Source: Candidatus Poribacteria bacterium (GTDB taxonomy: Bacteria > Poribacteria > WGA-4E > WGA-3G). Taken from it: DNA of 64,000 nucleotides. This document shows positions 50,478-59,219 of the stretch, piece by piece. The stretch's first letter is position 1. Each line of letters starts with the position of its first letter. The position numbers and the translations under genes are program-made. Below the pieces are notes generated by a model, which worked only from the letters and a program-made list of their open reading frames with translations, ran no database searches and was not told where the DNA came from. Location of the stretch: the NCBI GenBank assembly GCA_026702755.1, contig JAPPBX010000102.1:1-64000 (forward strand), given 5' to 3'.

Positions 50478-50903
50478 CTGAGTCTCCTTTTGTTAGTATC
50501 CAATTCACCAATGGGTTATTTAATACTATGCCTATCTGGCATACTTGTCAAGAAGATAAGCGGTGCCACTCTTGCGACTGCATCAAGAAGCCTTCCTGTC
50601 CCTCTTATACCATTTCTGAAAGTAGATATTGCATGAACAACTTTTCTGAAAGGGGCACGGTGGCACAGACTAACAGTCTATGCTACATGCACATTGAAAG
50701 GTATTCAATTAGAAATGGTATTATGCGAGGATTCGGGACAAGAAGGCTCCTTCTACAAATATTAACCCAAGTTGTCGTTTGGGTTCTCAAACAGCAACCT
50801 CAGCAGAATAAAATTACTGGCTATTTCCCAAAATACCTAACAGGATAACACACCGTTAGCTGTTGTTATTCTGACGTTTGATTGATGATGGACCGGAAGT
50901 TAC
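50478..50903. other. 426-bp intergenic region with one large inverted-repeat element
   Basis: Apart from the inverted-repeat element at 50590-50747 and a solitary AACCCAAGTTG word (about 50763, like the family-C end) I see nothing clear. The plus-strand open frame across it (50420-50848) has no start signal and no recognisable content. Confidence 0.55.
50590..50747. mobile_element. MITE-like family D (158 bp)
   Basis: The left arm has GCCTTCCTGTCCC (50590-50602) and TTATACCATTTCT (50605-50617). The right arm has AGAAATGGTATTAT (50711-50724) and GGGACAAGAAGGC (50735-50747). The arms are inverted complements in the same order with small indels. Inside is the palindrome GCACAGACT-AAC-AGTCTATGC (about 50664-50687). 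It has no coding capacity, and only one copy is seen here. Confidence 0.65.
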
Positions 50904-51794
50904 TTATTCGCTTCCCGAATCAGCCGATTTGACTTCATACTTCTTTAATTCCAAGTTTAATTCAGGGGGCTTGACTGTAGGCAGAGCTCCAACTTCAGGA
51001 GGCATAGTCGTAGAGATAGTTTTCAGAAAAATATCCTCGGCCTTTTGATGAAGCTTGACAATCCCGATATTGGGTGCTACCCACAGCGTTGTAACGGATT
51101 CGCCGGGCGGATCTGATCCCGTTTCCGGTGAAGGCACTGCTGCTACCTCTGTTTCTGTTCGGTATTCAATTTTCAAACAGTCTTCAAAAGTGCCAGCGGG
51201 TGTCTCAACGTTTTCTCTGCCCACCACGGTCCCTGTTTCGACAATAGTGAATTCGAGTGTGATTTCTGGAGGATCTTGGGGAGGAACAGGTGTCAGTGTG
51301 ATTTTGGCTTTTATCTGCGTTGCCTTCCACTTTTCGTTGAAGGTGACAGGGATCGGCAGTGCATAAAACGGGTCTTGTGCCTCTATCTCAATATTATAGA
51401 GCATAATAAACGGTGCCCCCATTTTCTGCAATAATTTCAGAAAAGCCTCCATCTCTTTGGTAAGATGTGCTTTGACGGCTTTCTCTGCCTCATCACCGAC
51501 CCAGAACGTGACCTTCTCCTCACCGATCCGATAGAAATTGGGATGGATGTGATAATCATAGTCTGCCCAATCCTCGAAGGCGGGTTCATAGTTGAAGGCA
51601 TGATACGTCTTACCCTCAATTTCTTTTTTCTCTACAGCACGGCGTGTCAATTCATTGCCATCCTGATCTTCGTAAACCCAGTAACTCCCTTGCACGTGTG
51701 GAAAATAGGCATCTTTGCTTTCCGCCGCGAACAGCGTTGTACTGAAGCTAAAAATGAGCAGTAGACTTAAAACGAAACGAAATCTTTTTAACAT
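50904..51794 (-). CDS. secreted protein related to the beta-rich module of the M61-like family
   Basis: Start at MLKRFRFVLS (AGAGGAA 7 nt upstream), giving 296 residues and a signal peptide ending TTLFAAES. The body resembles the N-terminal module of the peptidase paralogues: AYFPHVQGSYWVYEDQDG (like YFPLHVDNMWRYKW), ETPAGTFEDCLKIEYRTETE (like VSAGVFSDCLKHKTVF) and TTLWVAPNIGIVKLHQ (like RYLWFAKGIGVVKMRY). It therefore represents the free-standing version of that module. It is likely periplasmic or outer-membrane associated. The function is not known. Confidence 0.75.
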   Translation of the reverse strand: MLKRFRFVLSLLLIFSFSTTLFAAESKDAYFPHVQGSYWVYEDQDGNELTRRAVEKKEIEGKTYHAFNYEPAFEDWADYDYHIHPNFYRIGEEKVTFWVGDEAEKAVKAHLTKEMEAFLKLLQKMGAPFIMLYNIEIEAQDPFYALPIPVTFNEKWKATQIKAKITLTPVPPQDPPEITLEFTIVETGTVVGRENVETPAGTFEDCLKIEYRTETEVAAVPSPETGSDPPGESVTTLWVAPNIGIVKLHQKAEDIFLKTISTTMPPEVGALPTVKPPELNLELKKYEVKSADSGSE

Positions 51795-51836
51795 GATAGG
51801 TTCCTCTTTATTAGTAAGGTGAGTTCTGTATTTGTA

Positions 51837-51885
51837 GCGCAAACTTTTAGTTTGCGCCTTATGGGACACAATCTAAAAGATTGTG
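51837..51885. repeat. two palindromes in the leader of the 50904-51794 gene
   Basis: GCGCAAACT-TTT-AGTTTGCGC (51837-51857) and CACAATCT-AAA-AGATTGTG (51867-51885), flanked by TTTGTA and CTACAAA. They belong to the TTGTAG..CTACAA palindrome class. Confidence 0.75.
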
Positions 51886-51957
51886 CTACAAAAACGCCGC
51901 CGATTCTGAAAAGGACACGCGATGCGTTTCTGATGGTTGATGGTTATTCTTTGGCAT

Positions 51958-53487
51958 TTATACTTCTGCGCGTATGAAGATAAGAAATGCCCCCGAGAAA
52001 AATACACCGAGCAGTAAAACGAGCAACAGCAGATCTAAAGTCGCGGTGTTGAACGTATCGCTGAAGGCGATCTTATCCTCAAATTTCGGAATCGCTTCAC
52101 TTGAGAACGGTTTCTCGGACATGCCTTCAGGGATGCCGATGAGGTGGCGACTTTGCATGTCTGCTCTGTCGGTTTCGACGATGAATTGTCGGAATTGTTT
52201 TGTGTAATCGTGCACGCGTTCTAAGTATTGCAAGTGGCGGTTGAAGCCGGTACCTGCCATTGATTCAAGGGCGTATTGGACAATCGCCGCTGGTGAGAAC
52301 CGGGTTACAACCCTTGCGCGTTGTACCTGTACGATTTGTGCGTCTAAATACTCGCGGTTAAGGCGTTCTCGGGTTTCTATGTCTCTGTTGACGAGTTCCG
52401 CCTTGAGTGCCAGTTCTTCATCACCTTCTGTTTCCCACGCCGCCATATACTTTTCCGCTTCGGCTCTGGCAGCTTCAGGGTCAGTTTCAAAAAGTTTCTG
52501 AAGTTCACTTAAGCTTGGAAGGTTAGGGGTCTTTTTTTCTTTGATTGCGTTCAATCGATCATTATAGTCAGCGTCAATCTGACCAAGGGCTGCGTCTCTT
52601 GAGGCATGAAATTGATCGATCGTTTGGACGGGTGGCATCCATTTTGTGGAAAGGGTGCCGAGGGTTGACGGCATAAAAATCACAGTGGCTACCCAAATCA
52701 ATAGAAGCACAACGAGACTTATCCGAGGCTCTCGCGTGCCAGCAGAAACCATCAGTCCCAATCCGACAAAGATACCCGCGTAGCCGAAAGCAATCAGTAG
52801 AACCAATCCTAAACGTCCCCAATCGGCTGTACTTAGTTGTGTCCAATTGTCAGTCGAGATCACCGCCAGATTCAGCAATACTGCGAAAACAAACGGAATG
52901 AGGACAGTTATTAAAGTGCCTAAGAATTTACCGATCAACAGAACAGGGCGCGAAATCGGATTCGCGAGACACAATCGCAAGGTTCCCTGTTGTCGCTCAC
53001 CTGAAAGCGCGTCGAAGGTGAATAAAAGCGGAATAAAGGAGAGCAGATAGGTGATGATGAATACCCAATCTATCTTTGTTGCCTGCGGACGCAGGTCTCC
53101 TTCATCTGGATTCGCGGAGCCGTAACTCAGCCACCAATTGCTTTTCGCCTTCCACCCTGGACCACTTTTGGACCAAGTCCCCTCGCTCTTCGGTGTATGT
53201 CCCGGTAGATAAGCGTTGCCGCCGTCTGCAATGAAGGCAAGCGCAGAGGGACGTTTATGGAGGTTCCCTGGTCCCTTTTCGGCTAAAGTATACAACTGCG
53301 TCCGAGATTTCAACGTATTGAGGGACTCGGTAACATTCTTGGAATAATTACGGACCCTTTCTGAGTGTGTCCGAAGATGCACTACGGCGTTGGTGACCAT
53401 TAAGGCGGAAAGTATCACAACCGTTAGAATAAAACGCAGGCTATTGATGTGATCAAAGAGTTCTCGTTTGATAATATGCCAAATCAT
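51958..53487 (-). CDS. ABC-2 type transporter permease (paralogue of 38590-40149)
   Basis: The 509-residue membrane protein starts IWHIIKRELFDHINSLRFIL. It keeps TFDALSGERQQGTLRLCLAN and NPISRPVLLIGKFLGTL, and ends with helix LLLLVLLLGVFFSGAFLIF. Motif for motif it matches the 38590 product. The loop between the core and last helix is shorter and differs most. AAGGAAAA precedes the ATG. Together with the 53529 gene it forms a second copy of the permease pair at 38.6-41.6 kb, but here no ATPase gene follows. Confidence 0.87.
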   Translation of the reverse strand: MIWHIIKRELFDHINSLRFILTVVILSALMVTNAVVHLRTHSERVRNYSKNVTESLNTLKSRTQLYTLAEKGPGNLHKRPSALAFIADGGNAYLPGHTPKSEGTWSKSGPGWKAKSNWWLSYGSANPDEGDLRPQATKIDWVFIITYLLSFIPLLFTFDALSGERQQGTLRLCLANPISRPVLLIGKFLGTLITVLIPFVFAVLLNLAVISTDNWTQLSTADWGRLGLVLLIAFGYAGIFVGLGLMVSAGTREPRISLVVLLLIWVATVIFMPSTLGTLSTKWMPPVQTIDQFHASRDAALGQIDADYNDRLNAIKEKKTPNLPSLSELQKLFETDPEAARAEAEKYMAAWETEGDEELALKAELVNRDIETRERLNREYLDAQIVQVQRARVVTRFSPAAIVQYALESMAGTGFNRHLQYLERVHDYTKQFRQFIVETDRADMQSRHLIGIPEGMSEKPFSSEAIPKFEDKIAFSDTFNTATLDLLLLVLLLGVFFSGAFLIFIRAEV

Positions 53488-53528
53488 TTTTTTAATTTTC
53501 CTTGCGGTTTGATGTGGTTCGTTTGGTA

Positions 53529-55016
53529 TTAGACTTCAATTTTGGTGAAAATCAGAGATGTCAGCGTGAACAGAACCAGATTGATTAATAGGAGTAAAAA
53601 CAATTCGGGCAGTGCCCGCGTTGTGTTTTCCCAAACATCCGCCCGCTTAAAACGGAACTGTGGCAAGTCCCACCAGTCTACTGTGCCTTTGTCAGAAGCG
53701 AACCATTGCCGACTGCCGAATGCATCTTTGTCGTGGAAATAGTCAATGACCGTACGCCGGTAACCCTGAGCGGCTTGCACAAAATCAAACATGCCCTCCA
53801 AATCCGTGCCTGCCCAAGCGGAGGTTGCAAACGTATATAAGCTGGCAGGACTGAGTTTCATTAAACGTTCATGCCATATCGCTCTCCGGAGAGAGGTGGT
53901 ATCTAAAGTCTGTTTTCGGACTAAAGCGATCTGTTCTGCCGAACGGATGTACAAGGCACCCATAGTCGCATGATAGTTTTGAACGTGCGGCACGAGGGCA
54001 TCTGATTGATTTCCCAATTTCAGATCTATTCCATATCGTCTACTGAGGTGCCCGCCTGATGAGAAACTATTTGACTGCTGAACATCCAGATTAAACTTTC
54101 GAGGTTTGCCTTCGAGCGGACTGTTCGCTAAAAATTGGCTTTCCTCTCTGTCAACCTCCTCCCAAATCTGTTCAATCTGTTGATTCGCCGATGAATGTAT
54201 TGCGCGCGTATCACCCACCGGGGTGATGGCAAATCGGCTCCAATTTGGATAGACGAGTACCAAAGCTACCCACAAAAACATACAGAGCATCAATGATGTG
54301 GCAGTCCGGCGCGTTGTTGTGGAAATCAACAGTCCGATCAGATAAAAAGCAGACAAATAGATGGTTGTCGTCAGAACTATCCCGCCGATCCGAAGGAAAT
54401 CTTCTCCACCCAATTGGATTGAACCGACAGTAGATAACAGGATCAGGACCATCAGCAGGCTCATCAGTACGGGGAGCAGCAGGCAGGCCATAGCACCAAT
54501 ATATTTGGCAAGTAGAATGGATCCACGCCTCACTGGATGGGAGATAACCAGGCGTAAGGTGCCACTTTCCCAGTCTCCTGCAATTGCGTCATAAGCGAAA
54601 AGCAGTGCCATCAGGCTCAAAACGACTTGAAAAATGAGGACGAGATCAATCTTTGAAAAGAGGTTGAGAAACGCGTTATCGAGACTTCGCGCCGAACCAT
54701 CTGAAATCATCGGGACGCGACCGTAGTAGATGTCAAAAGTACTTCCAAGCCGCTTATCCAATCCCGCGCTAAAGAGACTTAAGGGGTTCGGCGGACGTTC
54801 AACAGATAGTTTTAGCATTGAGTAGGTTTTCGCTTCCTGCGCTTTCTGACGATGAACATTCTCTTGCTGGCTATATCTCACCAATCGACGCTCGTAATCT
54901 TCGAGAAGCACAACGGCATTGGCGAAAACGAGGAGAAGCGTAATCACAACAGCAGCAAAGAATCGCGCACTCATCAAATGCGTTAGAAGCTCTTGGCGGA
55001 TCAGGTTTCGTAGCAT
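53529..55016 (-). CDS. ABC-2 type transporter permease (paralogue of 40168-41643)
   Basis: The 495-residue protein has FAYDAIAGDWESGTLRLVIS and HPVRRGSILLAKYIGAMACL in the core. Its final segment, WDLPQFRFKRADVWENTTRA then a helix, parallels the 40168 product. TTAAGGAAG precedes the ATG. It is 41 nt upstream of the 51958 gene, so the two are cotranscribed and likely form one transporter. The duplication covers the full two-gene unit of about 3 kb. Confidence 0.87.
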   Translation of the reverse strand: MLRNLIRQELLTHLMSARFFAAVVITLLLVFANAVVLLEDYERRLVRYSQQENVHRQKAQEAKTYSMLKLSVERPPNPLSLFSAGLDKRLGSTFDIYYGRVPMISDGSARSLDNAFLNLFSKIDLVLIFQVVLSLMALLFAYDAIAGDWESGTLRLVISHPVRRGSILLAKYIGAMACLLLPVLMSLLMVLILLSTVGSIQLGGEDFLRIGGIVLTTTIYLSAFYLIGLLISTTTRRTATSLMLCMFLWVALVLVYPNWSRFAITPVGDTRAIHSSANQQIEQIWEEVDREESQFLANSPLEGKPRKFNLDVQQSNSFSSGGHLSRRYGIDLKLGNQSDALVPHVQNYHATMGALYIRSAEQIALVRKQTLDTTSLRRAIWHERLMKLSPASLYTFATSAWAGTDLEGMFDFVQAAQGYRRTVIDYFHDKDAFGSRQWFASDKGTVDWWDLPQFRFKRADVWENTTRALPELFLLLLINLVLFTLTSLIFTKIEV

Positions 55017-55326
55017 GATGCTTCCTTAAAAATTTGGGATTTGTCTATTAGAGACACTTTGGAGAAAAAAGGATAGTAAAAACTGTGCGGGATAGTGAAA
55101 TGGGGGAAATGTTGCTGTTAGTAGTCCCTGTGGTGGGAGAGGTAGGTTAAGCAAGTTGAAGTATTAACATTGAAGTTTTGCATTTCCAAGTGGGTTGGAA
55201 AGTTGGAAGGCGGGAAGGTTGGAAGATAGGGGGTACGATGTTGCTGCCAGTCTTCCTGTCTTCCACCCTTCCTCAAAACCTGATTCTGGTATTCTCCTTA
55301 TACCGTTGACAAACCTATCTTTACCT
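55017..55326. other. 310-bp intergenic region with GGAAG hairpin element
   Basis: It contains TTTGTCTATTAGAGACACTT (about 55037), similar to 38229-38250, and a GGAAG/CTTCC hairpin at 55185-55275 with AAGTTGGAAGG and GTCTTCCACCCTTCC arms. No ORF or clear promoter is visible. Confidence 0.55.
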
Positions 55327-56085
55327 CTATAGCGGTGGATAGGGTGACCTCTTCCGCATGTTCCGATTTGGTTGCTGGAGTGGGATCGGGTTCTGGAAAC
55401 GTTCTAAAGCCTCTTGGGCACGTCTGAGTTGTTTTGTAGCGTGCTCAATCTGTTTTCTGGCGTGTTCAACTTGTTTCGGATTGGGTTGTTTCTTGGCGCG
55501 CGCAATCCGTTCCTTGGCACTCTCAATTCGTTTCTTGGCGCGCTCCATTTGTTTCTTGTGGTCCTCAACCCGTTTGGCTACCAGTTTATCAATATAAGCG
55601 ACTTTATAAGCGTTCTGATTATCCATTAAAGGCATGCCAAGAAACCCGATTTCCTGCAAATCTGGATTGTCCTCCAAAAATGCCAAAGTATGTCGCTTTG
55701 ACAGGTAGATCCTATAATCGTCGAAATCCTCTATAGTGATACCTCTCTGCAAAAGCATCTGAAGCCACTCTATTCGTGAATGTCTCGCGTCTATTTCACC
55801 GCTAATTGCAAGCTCGCTACTGTAAACAACACCATCCTCACAGAGTGCTATCACCTTCGCCTTTGAATACTTTTGGTTGTATGCCGCATCAAAGGCGTTC
55901 ATCAACCCCTTCACGGTTTGCAACCCTTCATACTTTTCAGGAGTGGTATCTGGTGCTGGGTGCTTGGCTTCTATTGATTCTATGAAGGTATTAACTGTTT
56001 GCGAGTTTGCTTGGAAGCCAAAAAAAGTAGTGAACCCGAGAACTATCAAAATTATGAACATTCGCACGGCGTTTTTACGTGTCAT
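55327..56085 (-). CDS. secreted coiled-coil protein ending in PYPPL (paralogue of 57716-58744)
   Basis: The 252-residue protein has a signal peptide (about 1-29, FIILIVLGFTTFFGFQANSQ). A globular part follows with YEGLQTVKGLMNAFDAAYNQ, SRIEWLQMLLQRGITIEDFD and HTLAFLEDNPDLQEIGFLGMP. Then comes a long charged helix of short repeats (about 165-230, QMERAKKRIESAKERIARAK) and the C-terminal motif NRNMRKRSPYPPL. I do not recognise the family. GAAGGAGAGG precedes the ATG. It sits downstream of the 56265 permease gene, an arrangement repeated at 57716/59220. A periplasmic partner of the permease is a reasonable guess. Confidence 0.75.
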   Translation of the reverse strand: MTRKNAVRMFIILIVLGFTTFFGFQANSQTVNTFIESIEAKHPAPDTTPEKYEGLQTVKGLMNAFDAAYNQKYSKAKVIALCEDGVVYSSELAISGEIDARHSRIEWLQMLLQRGITIEDFDDYRIYLSKRHTLAFLEDNPDLQEIGFLGMPLMDNQNAYKVAYIDKLVAKRVEDHKKQMERAKKRIESAKERIARAKKQPNPKQVEHARKQIEHATKQLRRAQEALERFQNPIPLQQPNRNMRKRSPYPPL

Positions 56086-56168
56086 TTCGTTGCCTCTCCT
56101 TCGTTAGTCTTGTTTTGTGTAAACTTGTTGAGGTAATTCGCTATTGTCGTCGTGTCTTCTAATATTAA

Positions 56169-56196
56169 TGATCTAATTTGTGGACGAAAAGGGTGC
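56169..56196 (-). promoter_or_regulatory. possible ECF-type promoter, weak
   Basis: GCACCC (56196-56191), a 17-nt spacer and GATC (56173-56170) on the minus strand, followed by the gene at 56085. It resembles P1-P4, but the -35 has one change and the -10 core is poor. The same GCACCCTTTTCGTCC word is at 38410-38396. Confidence 0.35.
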
Positions 56197-56264
56197 ATAA
56201 TTTCAGATTTTGATGAGATAACTTGTAAGACCTTCGACTAATAGTATGCGAACTGGTGTGTGCG

Positions 56265-57674
56265 TCAAATATCCAATCTAAAAAATTTCAGGAACGCCAC
56301 GGTTGTCAACACCACTGATAGGAAACAGAGCAGCAGTAAATCTACTACAGAGTGTCGAAGGGTTTCTGATAAGGAGGTTTCTGTCATGTCTGGCGGCGGG
56401 GCAATCTTCTTGGGTTCAGCTTTACCAGATACGAATCGCGCCATTGTGGCAAAGTCATCGTCCGTAATTTCACTGAAATACTCTTCTTCAAGCTGAATGT
56501 AATAACGATTGCCCGCTTGAAAGTAGGTGTTTCTTTTTATTTTCCCGGTCTCGGCTAAATTCATGGCGAGGTAAATCAAGGAAGATGTGGGAGTGATTCG
56601 AGAAAGGGTTTCTCCAACCGATTCTTGCCGCTTTTTTTCACGCTGGTATTCTCGCTCGAGTTTGTCGACTTGCTCCTGAAACTTCTGTCGATATTCGGCA
56701 TCGATTGGTTCCCTGAGTTCCTTGATTTTTGGGAGAGTCTCGTTGAGACTAAACGAAGTCCCTAAAGTTTCTGTTATTTTTTTCCCAAGCACTTGTTCCT
56801 TTTCTGCATTAAGGTTATTGCGAATCGCAGTTTTTTCCATGTGGACGCTCTGAATCGCGCGTGTTGGGGCGATAAGTTTAGCGGTGAGAAACCCAACGCG
56901 TGGGGCAATCAGCACGGCAAGTACCCAGACGGTAAAGGCAATAATGAGTGCTGTTTTCGAGTTGTCTAAGTAGGTGGAAATTACGGTCCCTATTGCAAAA
57001 AATACACCGATGTAGAGCAACGAAACTAACGTCAAACTGAGCACACGTAGGAAGATGTCAGATTCACCCAAAGGAAACCCTTGCGAAACAAGCAGGAGTA
57101 AACCTAAGAGAAACGCTACGAGGAACGGAACAACAAACACGATATATCCACCAATTAGTTTACTCCACAAGAACAAATCTCGTGGTAAGGCATTTGCCAG
57201 AGTTATCCGAAGCGTTCCAGCCTCTTTTTCACCTGCGACAGCATCAAACGTAAACAACAGCGCAAGTAGACTGAAGACAGTGCTAACAACGAACAGAAAA
57301 TCGAGGTTCCCTAAAGCGGAGGAGAGAGGGGCTTCTGCAACGGACGTTGAACCCTGTTTTACACCGTTGCGTGTCATTCCAAGATAACTGGGAAGCGATT
57401 CCTCTAAACCTTTCGCGAAGACGCTCAAAGGTGTCGGTTCAAGAAAGAGTTTGGAAACTTCCAGGTCCGGGGCTGGGGAATCTGGCAGTTTCTCCTCGGT
57501 TTCTGCGTCCGATAGTTTGATGGATTCTTGATAATTGACTTGGTTTTGAAGGTAATTGCGGTAATTGATGTGTAGGGTGAGCGGAACAAGCAGGAGACAC
57601 ATCAACAGGAGCGCGACGAACCGGACGCTCAGAATATGATGCATCATCTCTTTTTGAATTAGCGTCATTAACAT
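56265..57674 (-). CDS. ABC-2 type transporter permease (paralogue of 59220-60635)
   Basis: The 469-residue protein starts LMTLIQKEMMHHILSVRFVA, followed by helix 1, a short extracytoplasmic segment and the core TFDAVAGEKEAGTLRITLAN with ALPRDLFLWSKLIGG. A long charged loop (about 270-370, coiled: KLEREYQREKKRQESVGETL) and a terminal helix (VVDLLLLCFLSVVLTTVAFL) follow. It belongs to a second subgroup of the ABC-2 permeases, distinct from the pairs at 38.6 and 52 kb. AAGGAG lies 10 nt before the ATG. It is 180 nt upstream of the coiled-coil protein gene. Confidence 0.86.
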   Translation of the reverse strand: MLMTLIQKEMMHHILSVRFVALLLMCLLLVPLTLHINYRNYLQNQVNYQESIKLSDAETEEKLPDSPAPDLEVSKLFLEPTPLSVFAKGLEESLPSYLGMTRNGVKQGSTSVAEAPLSSALGNLDFLFVVSTVFSLLALLFTFDAVAGEKEAGTLRITLANALPRDLFLWSKLIGGYIVFVVPFLVAFLLGLLLLVSQGFPLGESDIFLRVLSLTLVSLLYIGVFFAIGTVISTYLDNSKTALIIAFTVWVLAVLIAPRVGFLTAKLIAPTRAIQSVHMEKTAIRNNLNAEKEQVLGKKITETLGTSFSLNETLPKIKELREPIDAEYRQKFQEQVDKLEREYQREKKRQESVGETLSRITPTSSLIYLAMNLAETGKIKRNTYFQAGNRYYIQLEEEYFSEITDDDFATMARFVSGKAEPKKIAPPPDMTETSLSETLRHSVVDLLLLCFLSVVLTTVAFLKFFRLDI

Positions 57675-57715
57675 TTAGCGTGCTCCTTATGCAATGGACA
57701 AAACCTATCTTTCTC

Positions 57716-58744
57716 CTACAAAGGCGGATAGCGGGGTGTCCTTTTCATATTCTGGTTTGGTTCGTTAGGTGTTTTGTCACGTTCCAGAATCTTCTTGATG
57801 TGTTCCAACACCTCTTTGACCTGCTCCGCTGCGTCCGATCTGTTTTGACGTTCCAAATCTTCTACTGTCTGTTCTAATTGGTTCACAAGGCTCCGTAGAG
57901 GTGAAAGCGTCATCTCTTCAATTTCGCTGTGAAGCTGCGGAACTTGTGGGATTGTTGGAACGTTAGGTGCTTTTGGGATACTACTTTCGACAACTTCTAT
58001 CTGTGCCTTTATCCTTTTCTTGGCGGCTTCTACTCTCGTCTTTGAGGCTGCTATCCGTGCCTTAGTGGTTTCTATCCGTTTTGCAGTGGCTTCTGCTGGG
58101 ATTTTCCAATTCCGAGTATAGTATCTTACAAACCGATCAATATAATCGGCTTTGTAGGTTTCCCATGCCTCTGTTGACGGAATACCGTGAATCTCGGTTT
58201 TCCAGAGATACGGACTATCCTCAAGGAATGCCAACTGATGCCGATGTGCCATACAGAAAAAATAATCGATAAGGCTTTCTATGGTGATACCTCTCTCCAA
58301 AAGGAGTTGAAGCCATGCGGTTCGGGGGTACCGGGCATCTATTTCAGTGCCCTTAAAAGAGCTGGAGATACCTTTCTTTGAGAGCAGCTCTGACCACTTA
58401 TGGATCCCCACTATTTCGTCCGGTTTAATTTCAGCGATACTCGCTTTTGAGAATACGGTCGCTATGGTACGTGAGTGCTTGCGGTTATAGGCTTCATCAA
58501 AGGTGTGCATCAGTGCTTGTACGGTTTGTGGACCTCTATATTCTTTAGAACCGTAAGAGATTCCCTCATTGAATTCTGTCCGCACCAATGCCTTCTGTGA
58601 AGGATCCCACTTATCTCCTGCAGGCACCCATGTTATTGAGCGTTCAAGTACTATCGGACCCGCCTGCAGATCGAAAAAAGGGGAAGCACTCAACACAATC
58701 AAAAGGACGAGTATACACACGACATTTCTACGTTTTATTTCCAT
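57716..58744 (-). CDS. secreted coiled-coil protein ending in RYPPL
   Basis: The 342-residue paralogue of the 55327 product has a signal peptide (VCILVLLIVLSASPFFDLQA). A domain follows with YRGPQTVQALMHTFDEAYNR and ARYPRTAWLQLLLERGITIE. A stretch of lysine-rich helical repeats (about 225-265, KRIETTKARIAASKTRVEAA) is followed by a proline-rich part (IPKAPNVPTIPQVPQL), a second helix and NQNMKRTPRYPPL at the C-terminus. CGGAGGAG precedes the ATG. The role is unknown. Because both paralogues have the same neighbour type and C-terminal motif, that motif is probably functional. Confidence 0.75.
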   Translation of the reverse strand: MEIKRRNVVCILVLLIVLSASPFFDLQAGPIVLERSITWVPAGDKWDPSQKALVRTEFNEGISYGSKEYRGPQTVQALMHTFDEAYNRKHSRTIATVFSKASIAEIKPDEIVGIHKWSELLSKKGISSSFKGTEIDARYPRTAWLQLLLERGITIESLIDYFFCMAHRHQLAFLEDSPYLWKTEIHGIPSTEAWETYKADYIDRFVRYYTRNWKIPAEATAKRIETTKARIAASKTRVEAAKKRIKAQIEVVESSIPKAPNVPTIPQVPQLHSEIEEMTLSPLRSLVNQLEQTVEDLERQNRSDAAEQVKEVLEHIKKILERDKTPNEPNQNMKRTPRYPPL

Positions 58745-58802
58745 AATGTCTCCTCCGTTTCTAAAGCAGATGTTTGCGTCATCGGTCGCTTTTCCTTATT
58801 AT

Positions 58803-58955
58803 AACCTAAGCCACCTATTTGTGCACATGGCACTCCGCTGGAGTGCAAGAGGTTGTAGACTGCATTTTCTATAGACATAGCACCCCTACGGGGTGAGGAA
58901 AGTATTTGAAAAACCGTGTTAGAATGCCAAAAATCCGTTGGTAGCAACTTGGGTT
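58803..58955. mobile_element. MITE-like family C, copy 2 (153 bp)
   Basis: AACCTAAGCCACC (58803) and GTAGCAACTTGGGTT (58941-58955) bound an element of the same length and internal order as 11833-11985: GCACTCC-GC-TGGAGTGC, then CACCCCTACGGGGTG. A further GCAAGTTGCCACC word follows at 58964-58976. Confidence 0.75.
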
Positions 58956-59219
58956 ATTATAACGCAAGTTGCCACCTTTCGTAGCATAATCTGTTAGATT
59001 GTGCAGAAGAAGGCGCAACCTAATAGGTTATTATACACATGTTAGCGAAAAAAGTTGCAATGAATTGCTTCAATTCCCACCGCGCATTTTGAGGTTGTCG
59101 TTACTACAAACGAGTTTCAAAAAAGTTGCATTTTATTTTAAAAAAACAGTATATCCAAGGAATCCTTGAAGCGGAAAGGCTAATTGGTTATCAATAAACG
59201 TACATCGCAGCTTGTTGCA
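58956..59219. other. repeat-rich intergenic region downstream of the second permease paralogue
   Basis: It contains the palindrome AATCT-GTT-AGATT with TTGTGC (58985-59004), AACCTAATAGGTTA (about 59018-59031), a TATAAT/TTGCAA pair on the minus strand (about 59025-59060) that could be a promoter for 58744, and the second copy of the 90-bp repeat (59061-59150). Confidence 0.55.
59061..59150. repeat. 90-bp intergenic repeat, copy 2
   Basis: GCATTTTGAGGTTGTCGTTA and CTACAAACGAGTTTCAAAAA, matching 38121-38212 in sequence and in its place behind an ABC-2 permease gene. Confidence 0.7.

Noticed and set aside
50420-50848. Plus-strand frame of 142 codons
   Set aside because: It starts antisense to the DUF4097-like gene and runs through an inverted-repeat element; no coding features are seen.
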